From assembly GCF_000212415.1 (NCBI RefSeq), contig NC_015500.1:2356001-2420000 (forward strand): a stretch of DNA of 64,000 nucleotides, read 5' to 3'. The DNA comes from Treponema brennaborense DSM 12168. Its GTDB lineage: Bacteria; Spirochaetota; Spirochaetia; Treponematales; Treponemataceae. Both the position numbers and the translations under genes were made by a program. The notes under the pieces are model-generated. The model was not told the origin of the DNA, made no database searches, and saw nothing but the letters and a program-made list of their open reading frames with translations. Positions 16,917 through 25,426 of the stretch are shown here, piece after piece; positions within the stretch are counted from its first letter, which is position 1, and every line of letters begins with the position of its first letter.

Positions 16917-17604
16917 GTGAGAACCCTACGTTAGAACCCGTATACACGGAAACGGAATAATACGGTGCATTTTTAAAGAAAGCATCACCCGCTATCCGCT
17001 GTGCCTGAACTTGCGCATAATACGTTTGATTCGGCAGCAAAGTACCTGCCGGAATAACAACTTGCGCCTGCTCGCAGGAAACCGTATAGACCGCTTCAAG
17101 CGCAGTCTTCACGGCAACTTTATATACAGTACCGGCGACGCCGTCGGTATTCCAGCAAATCTGGATATCCTTTGCCGAAGACGGCTTTTCGCCGGCAAAA
17201 ACGGACTTACCTTCGGAATCCTGAATGAGGGTAACAACGGGGGCTCCTTTACACTGAAAATGAGGAACAGTGTATTCCTTTGCCGCCGCAGAAACAGCGG
17301 ATGAAACGGAAATACGGAATATACCGTCGGAGGGAACCGGCAGAGTGATTTTATAACACCATTCCTGCGTGTCGAATTTGACCGGTGAAACCTGTTTCAA
17401 AGTATCATACACCAGTACCGTCGCACCGGTCAGCATATTTCCGTCAGCACCTTCCGCAAAAATCCGTACGACGGCGTCAGATTTTTTTTCGGATTCGACA
17501 GCGATGCGGACAAAGATATCCGCATCGCCGGAAGACATCATCTGAGAACACGATACTAACAGAAACAATATGCCGCCCGCAAAAAAGGAAATGATATACT
17601 TCAT
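16909..17604 (-). CDS. Lipoprotein with Ig/fibronectin III-like domains
   Basis: 231 residues. Signal MKYIISFFAGGILFLLVSC is a good lipobox (LVSC, Cys19). The mature part has two beta-sandwich-like sections: residues 35-110 (VRIFAEGADGNMLTGATVLV) and 140-231 (KDIQICWNTDGVAGTVYKVA, TLLPNQTYYAQVQAQRI), the latter of fibronectin III style. The ATG at 17604 is 7 nt after the lipase stop. It is co-translated with the metallopeptidase that follows and may help anchor or present it. Confidence 0.65.
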   Translation of the reverse strand: MKYIISFFAGGILFLLVSCSQMMSSGDADIFVRIAVESEKKSDAVVRIFAEGADGNMLTGATVLVYDTLKQVSPVKFDTQEWCYKITLPVPSDGIFRISVSSAVSAAAKEYTVPHFQCKGAPVVTLIQDSEGKSVFAGEKPSSAKDIQICWNTDGVAGTVYKVAVKTALEAVYTVSCEQAQVVIPAGTLLPNQTYYAQVQAQRIAGDAFFKNAPYYSVSVYTGSNVGFSLE

Positions 17605-17611
17605 ACTATGC

Positions 17612-18952
17612 TTATTTGCCCAGCAGTTCCAGAACTCTGGTCTCTGAGGTCGTTTTTGAAAGTGACCCCGTGTTGTTAATCGTTTCATGATTCATATCCC
17701 TGTATGTCCGGAAATCCGTGTTATTCAAAATAACCGTATCATAGCCGGTGCCGACGAGCGATTTTTGCGGTAAATACTGGCTTGACAGAGCTACCAAACC
17801 GTCGTGCGTTTGTTCTCCCACCAGTTCACTGATTTCACCGTTCAAATTATTACACCAATTTGCAGCTTTGCGGCAGTCGTTTGCTGCAGAAATACTGCCG
17901 GTAAATAACCCCCAAATACACACCGCTTTTGCATAATGCAAATACTCCGCACCTCTAAAAACGTTTCCCGTATGATCGAATCCCGTTTTTATTTTCCGTG
18001 CAGTATCGCCGTCAGCAAGACCTAACGAGTCGCTGACAGTTCCGGCAAGAAACATAAAGGGAAGATTTTTATCAACTTTCAAATCTACGCTCTGTGCTGC
18101 AACGATAACAGGTTTCGATTTCCATACAAGAACCGGATATCTTATGCCCCACCAACCTCTGCGCCATTCGACGGCAAGACTGCTTGTCGTTTTGGATTTG
18201 TGCTGCATATAGACCGTCTGCTCGGTAAGTACGTAATCCGTTATAAGTTTGCTCTGGGGCACCATGTCTCTTATTTGGGCATGACCGTCCCAATCCCGAT
18301 TGTACATTATGGGATAAGCAAACTCTTTTGTTAAAGGCAGCATGCCGCCCAAAATCAATTTACACAAATGCCATGCGGCGCCGTTTATATCAGCTTTTGT
18401 TATTCCACCAAATATATAATCATTTACAGGATCGCAAAAAGGTATCAAATCAAAGAACTTGGCGACTCCGTATATCCCATTCGTGAGAATCTGAACATCG
18501 TTAAACAATCTTGAGCGGAACGCGGAACCGCGCCCTTCGAGCAGTTTCAGACCGCGGTCTATTCCCGAAAGCGTTATCACGCCTCGCAGCTGCTTATACA
18601 GTTCCGGATCACGGCGCTTCAAATACGTACTCATTGCAAGGGAACGCAAGCCTCCCTGACTGTGCCCGACGAATACGAACGGCTGTTTACTTGCCTTATA
18701 TCTAAACTGCAGCAATTCAAGCGTCGTCTGCAGCATCGGTTCTATGCCGACCGATTCAGCTTCATAGCCTGTAAAATCGAAGCCTTTAAAGTAGACGTAG
18801 CCGACAACTTTGTTTTTGTTGCTGTCTTCATCAAATTCCATTCGTGCAAAATCTTTTTTGAGCTCAAAGTTCTCTTCTGTTACTTGTGAAAATACAAACG
18901 AATGCATCACAAACATACTTACAATAATACTTATTAACAGCTTGTTTTTCAT
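17612..18952 (-). CDS. Exported lipase/esterase of the alpha/beta-hydrolase fold
   Basis: 446 residues with signal peptide MKNKLLISIIVSMFVMHSFVFS. The nucleophile elbow GHSQGG has Ser98, and the frame ends with a likely catalytic His in YRDMNHETINN. An acidic partner is not certain. The protein lacks a lipobox cysteine, so it is periplasmic or secreted. The ATG at 18952 is chosen since AAGGAG is 10 nt before it and only 1 nt before the alternative start at 18961. Substrate unknown; lipase is inferred from the motif. Confidence 0.75.
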   Translation of the reverse strand: MKNKLLISIIVSMFVMHSFVFSQVTEENFELKKDFARMEFDEDSNKNKVVGYVYFKGFDFTGYEAESVGIEPMLQTTLELLQFRYKASKQPFVFVGHSQGGLRSLAMSTYLKRRDPELYKQLRGVITLSGIDRGLKLLEGRGSAFRSRLFNDVQILTNGIYGVAKFFDLIPFCDPVNDYIFGGITKADINGAAWHLCKLILGGMLPLTKEFAYPIMYNRDWDGHAQIRDMVPQSKLITDYVLTEQTVYMQHKSKTTSSLAVEWRRGWWGIRYPVLVWKSKPVIVAAQSVDLKVDKNLPFMFLAGTVSDSLGLADGDTARKIKTGFDHTGNVFRGAEYLHYAKAVCIWGLFTGSISAANDCRKAANWCNNLNGEISELVGEQTHDGLVALSSQYLPQKSLVGTGYDTVILNNTDFRTYRDMNHETINNTGSLSKTTSETRVLELLGK

Positions 18953-18966
18953 AACCGCCATGCTCC

Positions 18967-19410
18967 TTAAATTGACCTTGAAAAGATATAGCTAATTTTT
19001 CCTTCATATACTATGGAACCGTCTTCACTGGTAAACTTAACAGGGATTGCATATATTCCGTCTTCTTCCAAATACGGCACATATATAGATGCAAATACCC
19101 GTACGTTCTTTCCTGATTCATACTGTATTTCCAATTTTACCGAATACGTAAAATCACGCCGCGTTTCAGGTTGCCCGCGGCCTGAACCAAGGAACCCCGG
19201 TCTTGAAGTAAGTGCAATTAACGGATATTTAACCAAAGTACCGTCGGCGTTAACGTCATACACAGCTTTCACCGGCCCCAGTTCCGCGGATTCCTCTCCA
19301 ATGTAAAGATAGTAGGTTATAGAGACGCTTTTGCTTCCCCATTCATCAGAACATCCCGTGCACGTCAACGCACACACACAGACCGCCAGCAATAAAATAA
19401 GCTTTTTCAT
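18967..19410 (-). CDS. Small lipoprotein, downstream copy of a tandem duplication
   Basis: 147 residues; signal MKKLILLLAVCVCALTCTGC with lipobox Cys20, then an Ig-like domain (VKLEIQYESGKNVRVFASIY, VPYLEEDGIYAIPVKFTSED). It is about 80-90 percent identical by eye to the gene at 19425; the unit including the intergenic Shine-Dalgarno segment is repeated at an offset of 458 bp. The ATG at 19410 has AAGGAG 10 nt upstream. Function unknown. Confidence 0.7.
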   Translation of the reverse strand: MKKLILLLAVCVCALTCTGCSDEWGSKSVSITYYLYIGEESAELGPVKAVYDVNADGTLVKYPLIALTSRPGFLGSGRGQPETRRDFTYSVKLEIQYESGKNVRVFASIYVPYLEEDGIYAIPVKFTSEDGSIVYEGKISYIFSRSI

Positions 19411-19424
19411 AACCGCCATGCTCC

Positions 19425-19877
19425 TTAAATTGACCTTGAAAAGATATAGCTAATTTTTCCTTCATATACTATGGAACCGTCTTTACTGGTAAACTTAACA
19501 GGGATTGCATATATTCCGTCTTCTTCCAAATACGGCACATATATAGATGCAAATACCCGTACGCTCTTTCCGGATTCATACCGTATTTCCAATTTTACCG
19601 AATACGTAAAATCCCGTCTCGTTTCAAGATCCCGGCCGCCAGAACCCAAGAACACCGAGTTTGGAACACTCTCATCAAATGTCAGTAACGGATATTCAGA
19701 TAAAGTACCGTCGGCGTTAACTCGCCGAACATCTTTCACCGGCCCCAGTTCTGCGGATTCTTCTCCAATGTAAAGATAGTAGTTTATAGAGACGCATTTG
19801 CTTCCCCATTCATCAGAACATCCCGTGCACGTCAACGCACACACACAGACCGCCAGCAATAAAATAAGCTTTTTCAG
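19425..19877 (-). CDS. Small lipoprotein, upstream copy, apparent CTG start
   Basis: 150 residues if it starts at CTG 19877, which gives the same leader as its twin (KKLILLLAVCVCALTCTGC). At that place the other copy has ATG. AAGGAG lies 7 nt before the CTG and overlaps the last codons of the upstream gene. The next in-frame alternative start (TTG 19859) would remove most of the charged signal-peptide head. It may therefore be expressed weakly from CTG, by coupling, or not at all. Confidence 0.65.
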   Translation of the reverse strand: MKKLILLLAVCVCALTCTGCSDEWGSKCVSINYYLYIGEESAELGPVKDVRRVNADGTLSEYPLLTFDESVPNSVFLGSGGRDLETRRDFTYSVKLEIRYESGKSVRVFASIYVPYLEEDGIYAIPVKFTSKDGSIVYEGKISYIFSRSI

Positions 19878-19881
19878 GGTC

Positions 19882-20871
19882 TTACTCCTTCAGCAGTAAT
19901 CTGAACGGATTATCCGTTACGGTATTTATTTCTATATCGTTGTATACTTCGATTATCGTTTCCTGATAACTCATATCCGCCGGATTGCCGAACGGCATAG
20001 CCTCTACTTCCGTTATTTCTCCGCTATCCAGCAGCCGCTGGTATTCGGCGTCGCTTATTTCAGGAATATCAGCAATGGAGTCAAAGTATTCCGCATCTTC
20101 AAACTCCGCCAGTAAACCCGGTGCTTTTGAATCGATAACAGTTACCGAACCGATTTTAACGGGTTCTCCGTTTTTTTCTTCATACATCGGATACGTCGTC
20201 GTAGTTACGTTCGTACCGTCCTGCAAAACCGTTACGATTTCGACTTGATTTAACGTTTCGTTAACCGTATCAAACGTTACCCTCGTAGACAGCCGTGTTT
20301 TATACGGATCTGCAAAAAAATCATTCGGAATTGAAACGATCAGCGCGCTTCCCTGTTCATCAGTCATATCGAATGCAAGACGCCGTGCTTCCGTTTTTAT
20401 AAGGGATAAATTCACCCTGCTTACAGCGGTTTCCGTTCCGAGAAACGCAAGATCCGCAGAATAATCGTCCTGCACGGGAATCCGATATTCGATTTCTTCA
20501 GAAACCGTATCCACTATAATCGTTTCCGCAGTATCGGATATGGCGGAACGGAACAGCCCGCCGTTGTATTCCGGATCAAAATCCAATCGCACATACGGCA
20601 CGTCGTTAACAGTCTTTAACGACATTCGATATTTATTTTGCAGCGAAGTTCCGGTACCCGCCCTATTCGTATTCGTATACACGGATACGTCCGCCTGAAA
20701 ACTTTCAATATCTTTTTCTGCTCCGGACTGCCACGTAATAGTTACGGGATTTTCCGCAAAAAAATCTTCCGCAGGCTGTTTCTGCACCTGGGAAAACTGC
20801 CCGCAGGCACACACATATAAAACGCATCCTAAAACAACCGCACAAAAGCAAAAATTCCTGATGTTCTTCAT
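19882..20871 (-). CDS. Lipoprotein of unknown function, first gene of the secreted-protein cluster
   Basis: 329 residues; signal MKNIRNFCFCAVVLGCVLYVCAC with lipobox VCAC. The mature part is beta-rich in its first 200 residues (SFQADVSVYTNTNRAGTGTS, RMSLKTVNDVPYVRLDFDPE) with faint resemblance to LolA/LolB-like sheet proteins, and an acidic C-terminal section (FEDAEYFDSIADIPEISDAE). It has a good promoter upstream and likely leads an operon running to 15180. No family was recognised. Confidence 0.6.
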   Translation of the reverse strand: MKNIRNFCFCAVVLGCVLYVCACGQFSQVQKQPAEDFFAENPVTITWQSGAEKDIESFQADVSVYTNTNRAGTGTSLQNKYRMSLKTVNDVPYVRLDFDPEYNGGLFRSAISDTAETIIVDTVSEEIEYRIPVQDDYSADLAFLGTETAVSRVNLSLIKTEARRLAFDMTDEQGSALIVSIPNDFFADPYKTRLSTRVTFDTVNETLNQVEIVTVLQDGTNVTTTTYPMYEEKNGEPVKIGSVTVIDSKAPGLLAEFEDAEYFDSIADIPEISDAEYQRLLDSGEITEVEAMPFGNPADMSYQETIIEVYNDIEINTVTDNPFRLLLKE

Positions 20872-20917
20872 AATCGTACCTTCTCCATTATTTACACAGT
20901 TTCTTATCCAGTTATAG

Positions 20918-20945
20918 TGTATAATGCAGTTTCCGCTCCTGTAAA
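20918..20945 (-). promoter_or_regulatory. Promoter of the secreted-protein cluster
   Basis: Minus-strand TTTACA (20945-20940), 16-nt spacer, TATACA (20923-20918). GGAGAAGG lies 5' of the lipoprotein ATG at 20871. Confidence 0.5.
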
Positions 20946-20962
20946 TGAATTCGCTGCCGAAT

Positions 20963-20995
20963 TAACCGAAGTTACCGCAGAAGTAACCGAAGTTA
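20963..20995. promoter_or_regulatory. Paired operator-like repeats between the lipoprotein cluster and the LuxR-type regulator
   Basis: TAACCGAAGTTA occurs at 20963-20974 and again at 20984-20995, 21 bp apart (two helix turns). Each copy is itself an inverted repeat TAAC-N4-GTTA. The pair lies just upstream of both divergent promoters, a good place for the adjacent regulator to bind. Confidence 0.5.
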
Positions 20996-21034
20996 TTATT
21001 CTTGTCTGAAAAAAGCAAAGCGGGAAAACGAAAC

Positions 21035-21063
21035 TTGGCAAATTTTCACGCCCATGCTATACT
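21035..21063 (+). promoter_or_regulatory. Promoter of the membrane LuxR-type regulator
   Basis: TTGGCA (21035-21040), 17-nt spacer, TATACT (21058-21063). It rules out starts before about 21070 and supports ATG 21096 with its CAGGAG Shine-Dalgarno. Confidence 0.75.
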
Positions 21064-21095
21064 CGTATACGGTACGCTGCCATCAGGAGAGAAAT

Positions 21096-21878
21096 ATGAA
21101 ACGAAGAAAACGAGCCGATTCAAGTCCGTTTACCTGCCTTACGGTATGCGGTTTTATCGCGCTGCTGACCGGAACGCTCCTGAATATTTGCTTCGGCAGC
21201 AGTTTCACGCAATCTTTCATACCGTATACGGAAACGGTAACGCCCTGTGTAAACGGATTTTGTACGGTTCTTTCCTTAATTCTCATTTTTAAACCGAATA
21301 AACGCATCCTGCTGTACGTGATTTTAGTTATACAAAGTGTTTACAACGTATGCACCGGATTCGATTTACTCGGACTGTTCCTGTTCGCTTTTCTTAACCT
21401 CGTCTTATTTTGCAAAGGATATTTCAAAACTCGGGCAAAACTGAAAACGACACTCATCGGCACCGGTTGGATACTGACACTGACAACGCTCATACCGTTC
21501 GGCATTGAAAGGTTCATTTTTGCAGTCAGTACTTCAATTTTCATGTTTGCGGCATACGTGTACATCTATTATTTACTGAGCGATAAGCTTTCCTATTTGC
21601 TGCCCGACGTAAACGTATGTAAAATGAAAGCTGCCTGCACGCTGCCTGAACCGGGAAAAATACTGAACCTGAGAGCGCTCGGATTAACCGAACGGCAGCG
21701 GCGGTGCGTGGAAGCATGTCTGCAAGATTCCATATCGTATAAAACGCTTGCAGATACGCATTACGTAAGCGAATCAACCATAAAAAAAGATATGACGGAT
21801 ATATGCCGTTTGTTCGGCGTAAAAAACCGGGAAATGCTCAGATTCTTATTGGTTCAATATAAGGTGGATAGTACCTGA
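21096..21878 (+). CDS. Membrane-embedded LuxR-type transcriptional regulator
   Basis: 260 residues. The first 170 carry about five or six hydrophobic helices (FTCLTVCGFIALLTGTLLNI, NKRILLYVILVIQSVYNVC, LFLFAFLNLVLFCKGY, TLIGTGWILTLTTLIPFGI, FMFAAYVYIYYLL). The C-terminus (about 200-255) is a LuxR/GerE helix-turn-helix (LTERQRRCVEACLQDSISYK then VSESTIKKDMTDICRLFGVK). Such one-component regulators sense from the membrane and bind DNA directly. It is divergent from the secreted-protein cluster, its likely target. What it senses is unknown. Confidence 0.8.
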   Translation: MKRRKRADSSPFTCLTVCGFIALLTGTLLNICFGSSFTQSFIPYTETVTPCVNGFCTVLSLILIFKPNKRILLYVILVIQSVYNVCTGFDLLGLFLFAFLNLVLFCKGYFKTRAKLKTTLIGTGWILTLTTLIPFGIERFIFAVSTSIFMFAAYVYIYYLLSDKLSYLLPDVNVCKMKAACTLPEPGKILNLRALGLTERQRRCVEACLQDSISYKTLADTHYVSESTIKKDMTDICRLFGVKNREMLRFLLVQYKVDST

Positions 21879-21913
21879 TTCCGCACGGCCGTATCTGCGG
21901 CTGAACGCACGCC

Positions 21914-21942
21914 TTGCACTTCTCTCGGCAAAACGGTATAAT
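21914..21942 (+). promoter_or_regulatory. Promoter of the SulP gene
   Basis: TTGCAC (21914-21919), 17-nt spacer, TATAAT (21937-21942). It leaves a leader of about 120 nt with two poly-T runs (near 21999 and 22022), but I see no clear riboswitch or attenuator fold. Confidence 0.7.
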
Positions 21943-22068
21943 ACGGTACGTTATTCACATAAAAATTAACGATCATTAAGAATAGGGGGCAGTCTGAAAC
22001 TTTTTTCGGGCAGCACCGGATTTTTTTTGACTGATACCATAAAATGTCGTTTCAAATCGGAGCATACC

Positions 22069-23757
22069 ATGTTCAAACCGGAATTACTCAATTCACTGAA
22101 AGGTTATTCAGTAAAAACGTTCGCCAGTGACCTTTCGGCCGGAATCATCGTCGGAATCGTCGCACTGCCGCTCGCCATTGCGTTCGCAATAGCGTCCGGC
22201 GTCGCACCGGAGCGGGGGCTGTACACCGCCATAGTCGCAGGTTTTATCATTTCAGTACTCGGCGGCAGTAAAGTGCAGATCGGCGGCCCGACCGGCGCGT
22301 TCGTCGTCATCGTGTACGGCATCGTCCGGCAGTACGGTTTTTCGGGACTGATGCTCGCCACGATGATGGCGGGCGTCATGCTGATACTGCTCGGTGCGTT
22401 CAAAATGGGCATTTTGGTCAAATATATTCCATATACTATTATCACCGGATTTACGGCCGGTATCGCGGTTACCATTTTGACTACGCAAATCGGCGATTTT
22501 TTCGGTCTGACGACCGGCCCGCTGCCGGGAGATTTTCTCGGCAAAATCAAGGCGTACGCCGCCTCGTTCGGGACGGTCAACCCGTACGCAGTGGCAGTCG
22601 GCGCGGTTTCGCTTGCCGTCATTCTGGTATGGCCCAAAATAAATAAAAAAATCCCCGGTTCGCTCGTCGTTATCATTCTGATAACGGCCGCGGTAAAACT
22701 GCTGAATCTGCCGGTCGATACGATCGGTTCGCGGTACGGGGCAATTCCCGCTTCGCTTCCGGCGCCGCAGTTGCCCGCGTTCAGCTTTGAATTGCTGCGG
22801 AAACTGTTCGCGCCGGCGCTGTCGATCGCCATACTCGCGGCGATAGAATCTCTGCTGAGCGCCGTCGTTGCCGACGGAATGATCGGCTCAAAGCACGATT
22901 CAAATACGGAACTGATCGCGCAGGGAATCGCGAACATTGCGAGCCCGCTGTTCGGCGGTATTCCCGCAACCGGCGCCATTGCCCGAACGGCCACGAACAT
23001 CAAAAACGGCGGACGTACACCGGTGGCCGGAATCGTACACGCGATAACGCTGCTGCTCATCATGTTCATTTTCGGCCGATTCGCCGTATATATTCCGCTG
23101 GCGGCGCTCGCCGCCGTATTGGTGTCGGTCGCATGGAACATGGCGGGCATTCCCGCGATAAAAGCGCTGTTCAAAGGACAGAAATCGGACATAACGGTTC
23201 TTGCCGTTACGTTCCTCCTGACGGTTTTTATCGACTTGACCGTCGCGATCGAAGTGGGACTGATTTGCGCCGCGTTCTTTTTCATAAAGAAAATGATCGA
23301 TCTGTCGTCTATCCGGCAAGTCAGCACGAATAAACCGGCCGTAAGCATAAAACCGGCTTCCGCACAGCCGTCGCAGACCGGCCGCTCTGAAACCGATGTT
23401 ACAGAAAGCACCCCCGCACTACCGGACGGAACGTTCATATTTGAAATCGAAGGGCCGCTGTTTTTCGGTACGATACAGAAGTTTGAAGAAGCAACGGCCG
23501 TTTCCGGCATCACCTACAAAGCGCTCGTGCTGCGTATGCAGAACACCATGTACTTGGATGCGGGCGGAATACACGTGCTGGAACAGTTGTATCAGAACTG
23601 CTGCAGCAGAAACGTCATTCTACTGATATCGGAAATCCACACGCAGCCGTACATGCTTGCCATCAAAACGGGCCTGACGGTTAAACTCGGCAACGGGAAT
23701 TTTTTCAGCACGTTTGAAGAAGCGCTTACGCGCGCTGCGGAAATCTGCGGAAAATAG
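22069..23757 (+). CDS. SulP-family anion transporter with STAS domain
   Basis: 562 residues. The SulP core of about 12-14 helices spans residues 15-405 with family segments SAGIIVGIVALPLAIAFAIA, GGSKVQIGGPTGAFVVIVYG and NIASPLFGGIPATGAIARTA. A hydrophilic link follows (about 415-450) and a C-terminal STAS domain (FEIEGPLFFGTIQKFEEA, VLRMQNTMYLDAGGIHVLEQ). SulP proteins move sulfate, bicarbonate or dicarboxylates; no carbonic anhydrase or sulfate gene is near, so the substrate is open. ATG 22069 has GGAG 7 nt upstream. Confidence 0.9.
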   Translation: MFKPELLNSLKGYSVKTFASDLSAGIIVGIVALPLAIAFAIASGVAPERGLYTAIVAGFIISVLGGSKVQIGGPTGAFVVIVYGIVRQYGFSGLMLATMMAGVMLILLGAFKMGILVKYIPYTIITGFTAGIAVTILTTQIGDFFGLTTGPLPGDFLGKIKAYAASFGTVNPYAVAVGAVSLAVILVWPKINKKIPGSLVVIILITAAVKLLNLPVDTIGSRYGAIPASLPAPQLPAFSFELLRKLFAPALSIAILAAIESLLSAVVADGMIGSKHDSNTELIAQGIANIASPLFGGIPATGAIARTATNIKNGGRTPVAGIVHAITLLLIMFIFGRFAVYIPLAALAAVLVSVAWNMAGIPAIKALFKGQKSDITVLAVTFLLTVFIDLTVAIEVGLICAAFFFIKKMIDLSSIRQVSTNKPAVSIKPASAQPSQTGRSETDVTESTPALPDGTFIFEIEGPLFFGTIQKFEEATAVSGITYKALVLRMQNTMYLDAGGIHVLEQLYQNCCSRNVILLISEIHTQPYMLAIKTGLTVKLGNGNFFSTFEEALTRAAEICGK

Positions 23758-23872
23758 CGGAACGCCGCCGCTGACAGACGCGCGCCCCGAGCGGTCTCGG
23801 CAAACGCCGCCGCCGCTCCGTTTGATTTACTAAAACAGCCGGACTATACTTAAATTACAAAAAAGTAAAAGT

Positions 23873-23894
23873 TTTTCTTGACAGGTCAAGAAAA
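23873..23894. promoter_or_regulatory. Operator-like palindrome over the sugar ABC promoter
   Basis: TTTTCTTGAC (23873-23882) and its exact complement (23885-23894) separated by AG. It covers the -35 box, so a bound repressor would block polymerase. The regulator is not identified; no repressor gene adjoins this operon. Confidence 0.65.
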
Positions 23895-23906
23895 CCGGTT
23901 TACTAT
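23878..23906 (+). promoter_or_regulatory. Promoter of the sugar ABC operon 23950-27123
   Basis: TTGACA (23878-23883), 17-nt spacer, TACTAT (23901-23906). Leader of about 37 nt, then GGAG at 23941-23944 before ATG 23950. Confidence 0.8.
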
Positions 23907-23949
23907 ATATTCATATGCGAGATGCCGTAAACACGGCAAAGGAGAACAC

Positions 23950-25299
23950 ATGAAAAAGGTATTAACAATGGTGCTGGCTCTTTCAGTTCTGTGCGGGTCG
24001 ATATTCGCCGCCGGCGGAAAAGATGCAACGCAGGAAATTTACTTTTTAAACTTCAAACCGGAAATCGCTTCCGTCTATGAAGAAAAAGTCGCGCCCGCTT
24101 TTGCGGCTGAAAATCCCGGTTATAAACTGAAGGTCGTAACCGCCGCTTCAGGAACATACGAACAGACTCAGCGCAGTGAAATGGCGAAAGCCAATCCGCC
24201 GGTCATTTTCCAGGTCAACGGTCCCACCGGGCTGAACAACAATAAGGATACCGTTGCGGCGCTCGACAACACCGGTTTCTACAAACTGCTCGGCGACAAA
24301 TCGATGGCGCTGAAGCTGAACGGAAGCGTTGCGGCAATTCCTTACGCCGTTGAAGGTTACGGTATTATCTACAACGAATCGATCATGAAGAAATACTTCG
24401 CGCTGCCGAACAAAGCCGTTTCCGTTTCATCAGCGGATCAGATCAACAGTTTTGCAACGCTGAAAGCGGTTGTTGAAGACATGCAGAAAAACAAAGACGC
24501 GCTGGGAATCAAAGGCGTGTTCGCTTCAACGTCGATGTCCGCCGGTAACCAGTGGAGATGGCAGACGCACACGGTGAACGTACCGCTGTACTATGAATTC
24601 AACGACAAAAACTCAGGCGTTCCCGCGGTGACCACCGGTCTGGCTTCCGACACGATTGCGTTCAAATACGGAAAGAACTTCAAAAACCTGATCGACTTGT
24701 ACACGAACAACAGCGTAACGCAGAAAACGCTGCTCGGCTCAAAGAGCGTCGACGACTCGATGGCTGAATTCGCGCTCGAACAGTGCGCCATGGTTCAGAA
24801 CGGAAACTGGGCTGCCGCTCAGATTCTGGGAACACCGGGAAACAAAGTAAAAGCGGAAGACATCAAATTCCTGCCGCTGTACATGGGCATCAAAGATGAA
24901 GAAAAAGCCGGTTTGTGCGTCGGTACCGAAAACTACCTGTGCATTAACAAAGCGGCTTCCGCCGGAGCGCAGAAAGGTGCGGACGTATTCCTGACCTGGC
25001 TGTTCAGCTCCGATACGGGAAAAAGAATCGTTTCCAACGATCTGATGTTCATTACGCCGTTCAACAGCTTCAAAGCGAGCGAACTGCCGGCCGATCCGCT
25101 GTCTCAGCAGGTCAGCATCTGGATGAACAAAGACGGTGTTTCGTCGGTACCGTGGGCGTTCGCCGCGATTCCGTCGGAAGAATGGAAAAACGCATTCGGT
25201 TCGTCGCTCCTTTCATATTTTGAAGGAAAAGCCGACTGGGCCGCAGTTGAAAAAACGGCTGTCGACAGCTGGGCAAAAGAAAAATCCCTGCTGAAGTAA
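23950..25299 (+). CDS. Sugar ABC transporter substrate-binding protein
   Basis: 449 residues, periplasmic, MalE/family-1 extracellular binding protein. Signal peptide MKKVLTMVLALSVLCGSIFA ends just before the AAGGKD stretch common to spirochaetal binding proteins. Typical segments: AEMAKANPPVIFQVNGPT-like recognition loop near residue 80, AIPYAVEGYGIIYNE (about 122-136) and QCAMVQNGNWAA (about 279-290). Two permeases follow but no ATPase. The beta-mannosidase downstream hints at beta-mannosides, but it has its own promoter, so this is only a suggestion. Confidence 0.88.
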   Translation: MKKVLTMVLALSVLCGSIFAAGGKDATQEIYFLNFKPEIASVYEEKVAPAFAAENPGYKLKVVTAASGTYEQTQRSEMAKANPPVIFQVNGPTGLNNNKDTVAALDNTGFYKLLGDKSMALKLNGSVAAIPYAVEGYGIIYNESIMKKYFALPNKAVSVSSADQINSFATLKAVVEDMQKNKDALGIKGVFASTSMSAGNQWRWQTHTVNVPLYYEFNDKNSGVPAVTTGLASDTIAFKYGKNFKNLIDLYTNNSVTQKTLLGSKSVDDSMAEFALEQCAMVQNGNWAAAQILGTPGNKVKAEDIKFLPLYMGIKDEEKAGLCVGTENYLCINKAASAGAQKGADVFLTWLFSSDTGKRIVSNDLMFITPFNSFKASELPADPLSQQVSIWMNKDGVSSVPWAFAAIPSEEWKNAFGSSLLSYFEGKADWAAVEKTAVDSWAKEKSLLK

Positions 25300-25337
25300 G
25301 CGTCGGGCTGCTGCCTATTTGATATAAAAATAACCGG

Positions 25338-25384
25338 AGGCCGTCTCTGACGTGTGTATTACAGCGAGGAGGCGGCCTTTTCTT
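25338..25384 (+). terminator. Attenuating hairpin between binding protein and first permease
   Basis: Arms 25338-25348 and 25368-25378 pair over 11 bp with two G-T wobbles, then TTTTCTTTT. A partial stop here would make binding protein in excess over the permeases. Confidence 0.65.
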
Positions 25385-25426
25385 TTGCGTTCAAACGGGG
25401 AAGTTCCCCGTACTTGCGAGGATTCT

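Larger units (their letters stand above)
18950..19877. repeat. 458-bp tandem duplication of a lipoprotein gene
   Basis: Two neighbouring copies, offset 458 bp, cover the small lipoprotein genes. The repeat extends at least through the intergenic block 18950-18990, which reappears almost unchanged at 19408-19448. The copies differ mostly in the middle (about residues 45-75) and at the start codon. Confidence 0.85.

Noticed and set aside
21943-22068. Riboswitch in the 120-nt SulP leader
   Set aside because: Poly-T runs are present but no stable paired stem or known aptamer core could be drawn.
22104-23513. 469-codon open frame antisense to the SulP gene
   Set aside because: Low-complexity antisense of a membrane protein; SulP and STAS motifs are on the plus strand.
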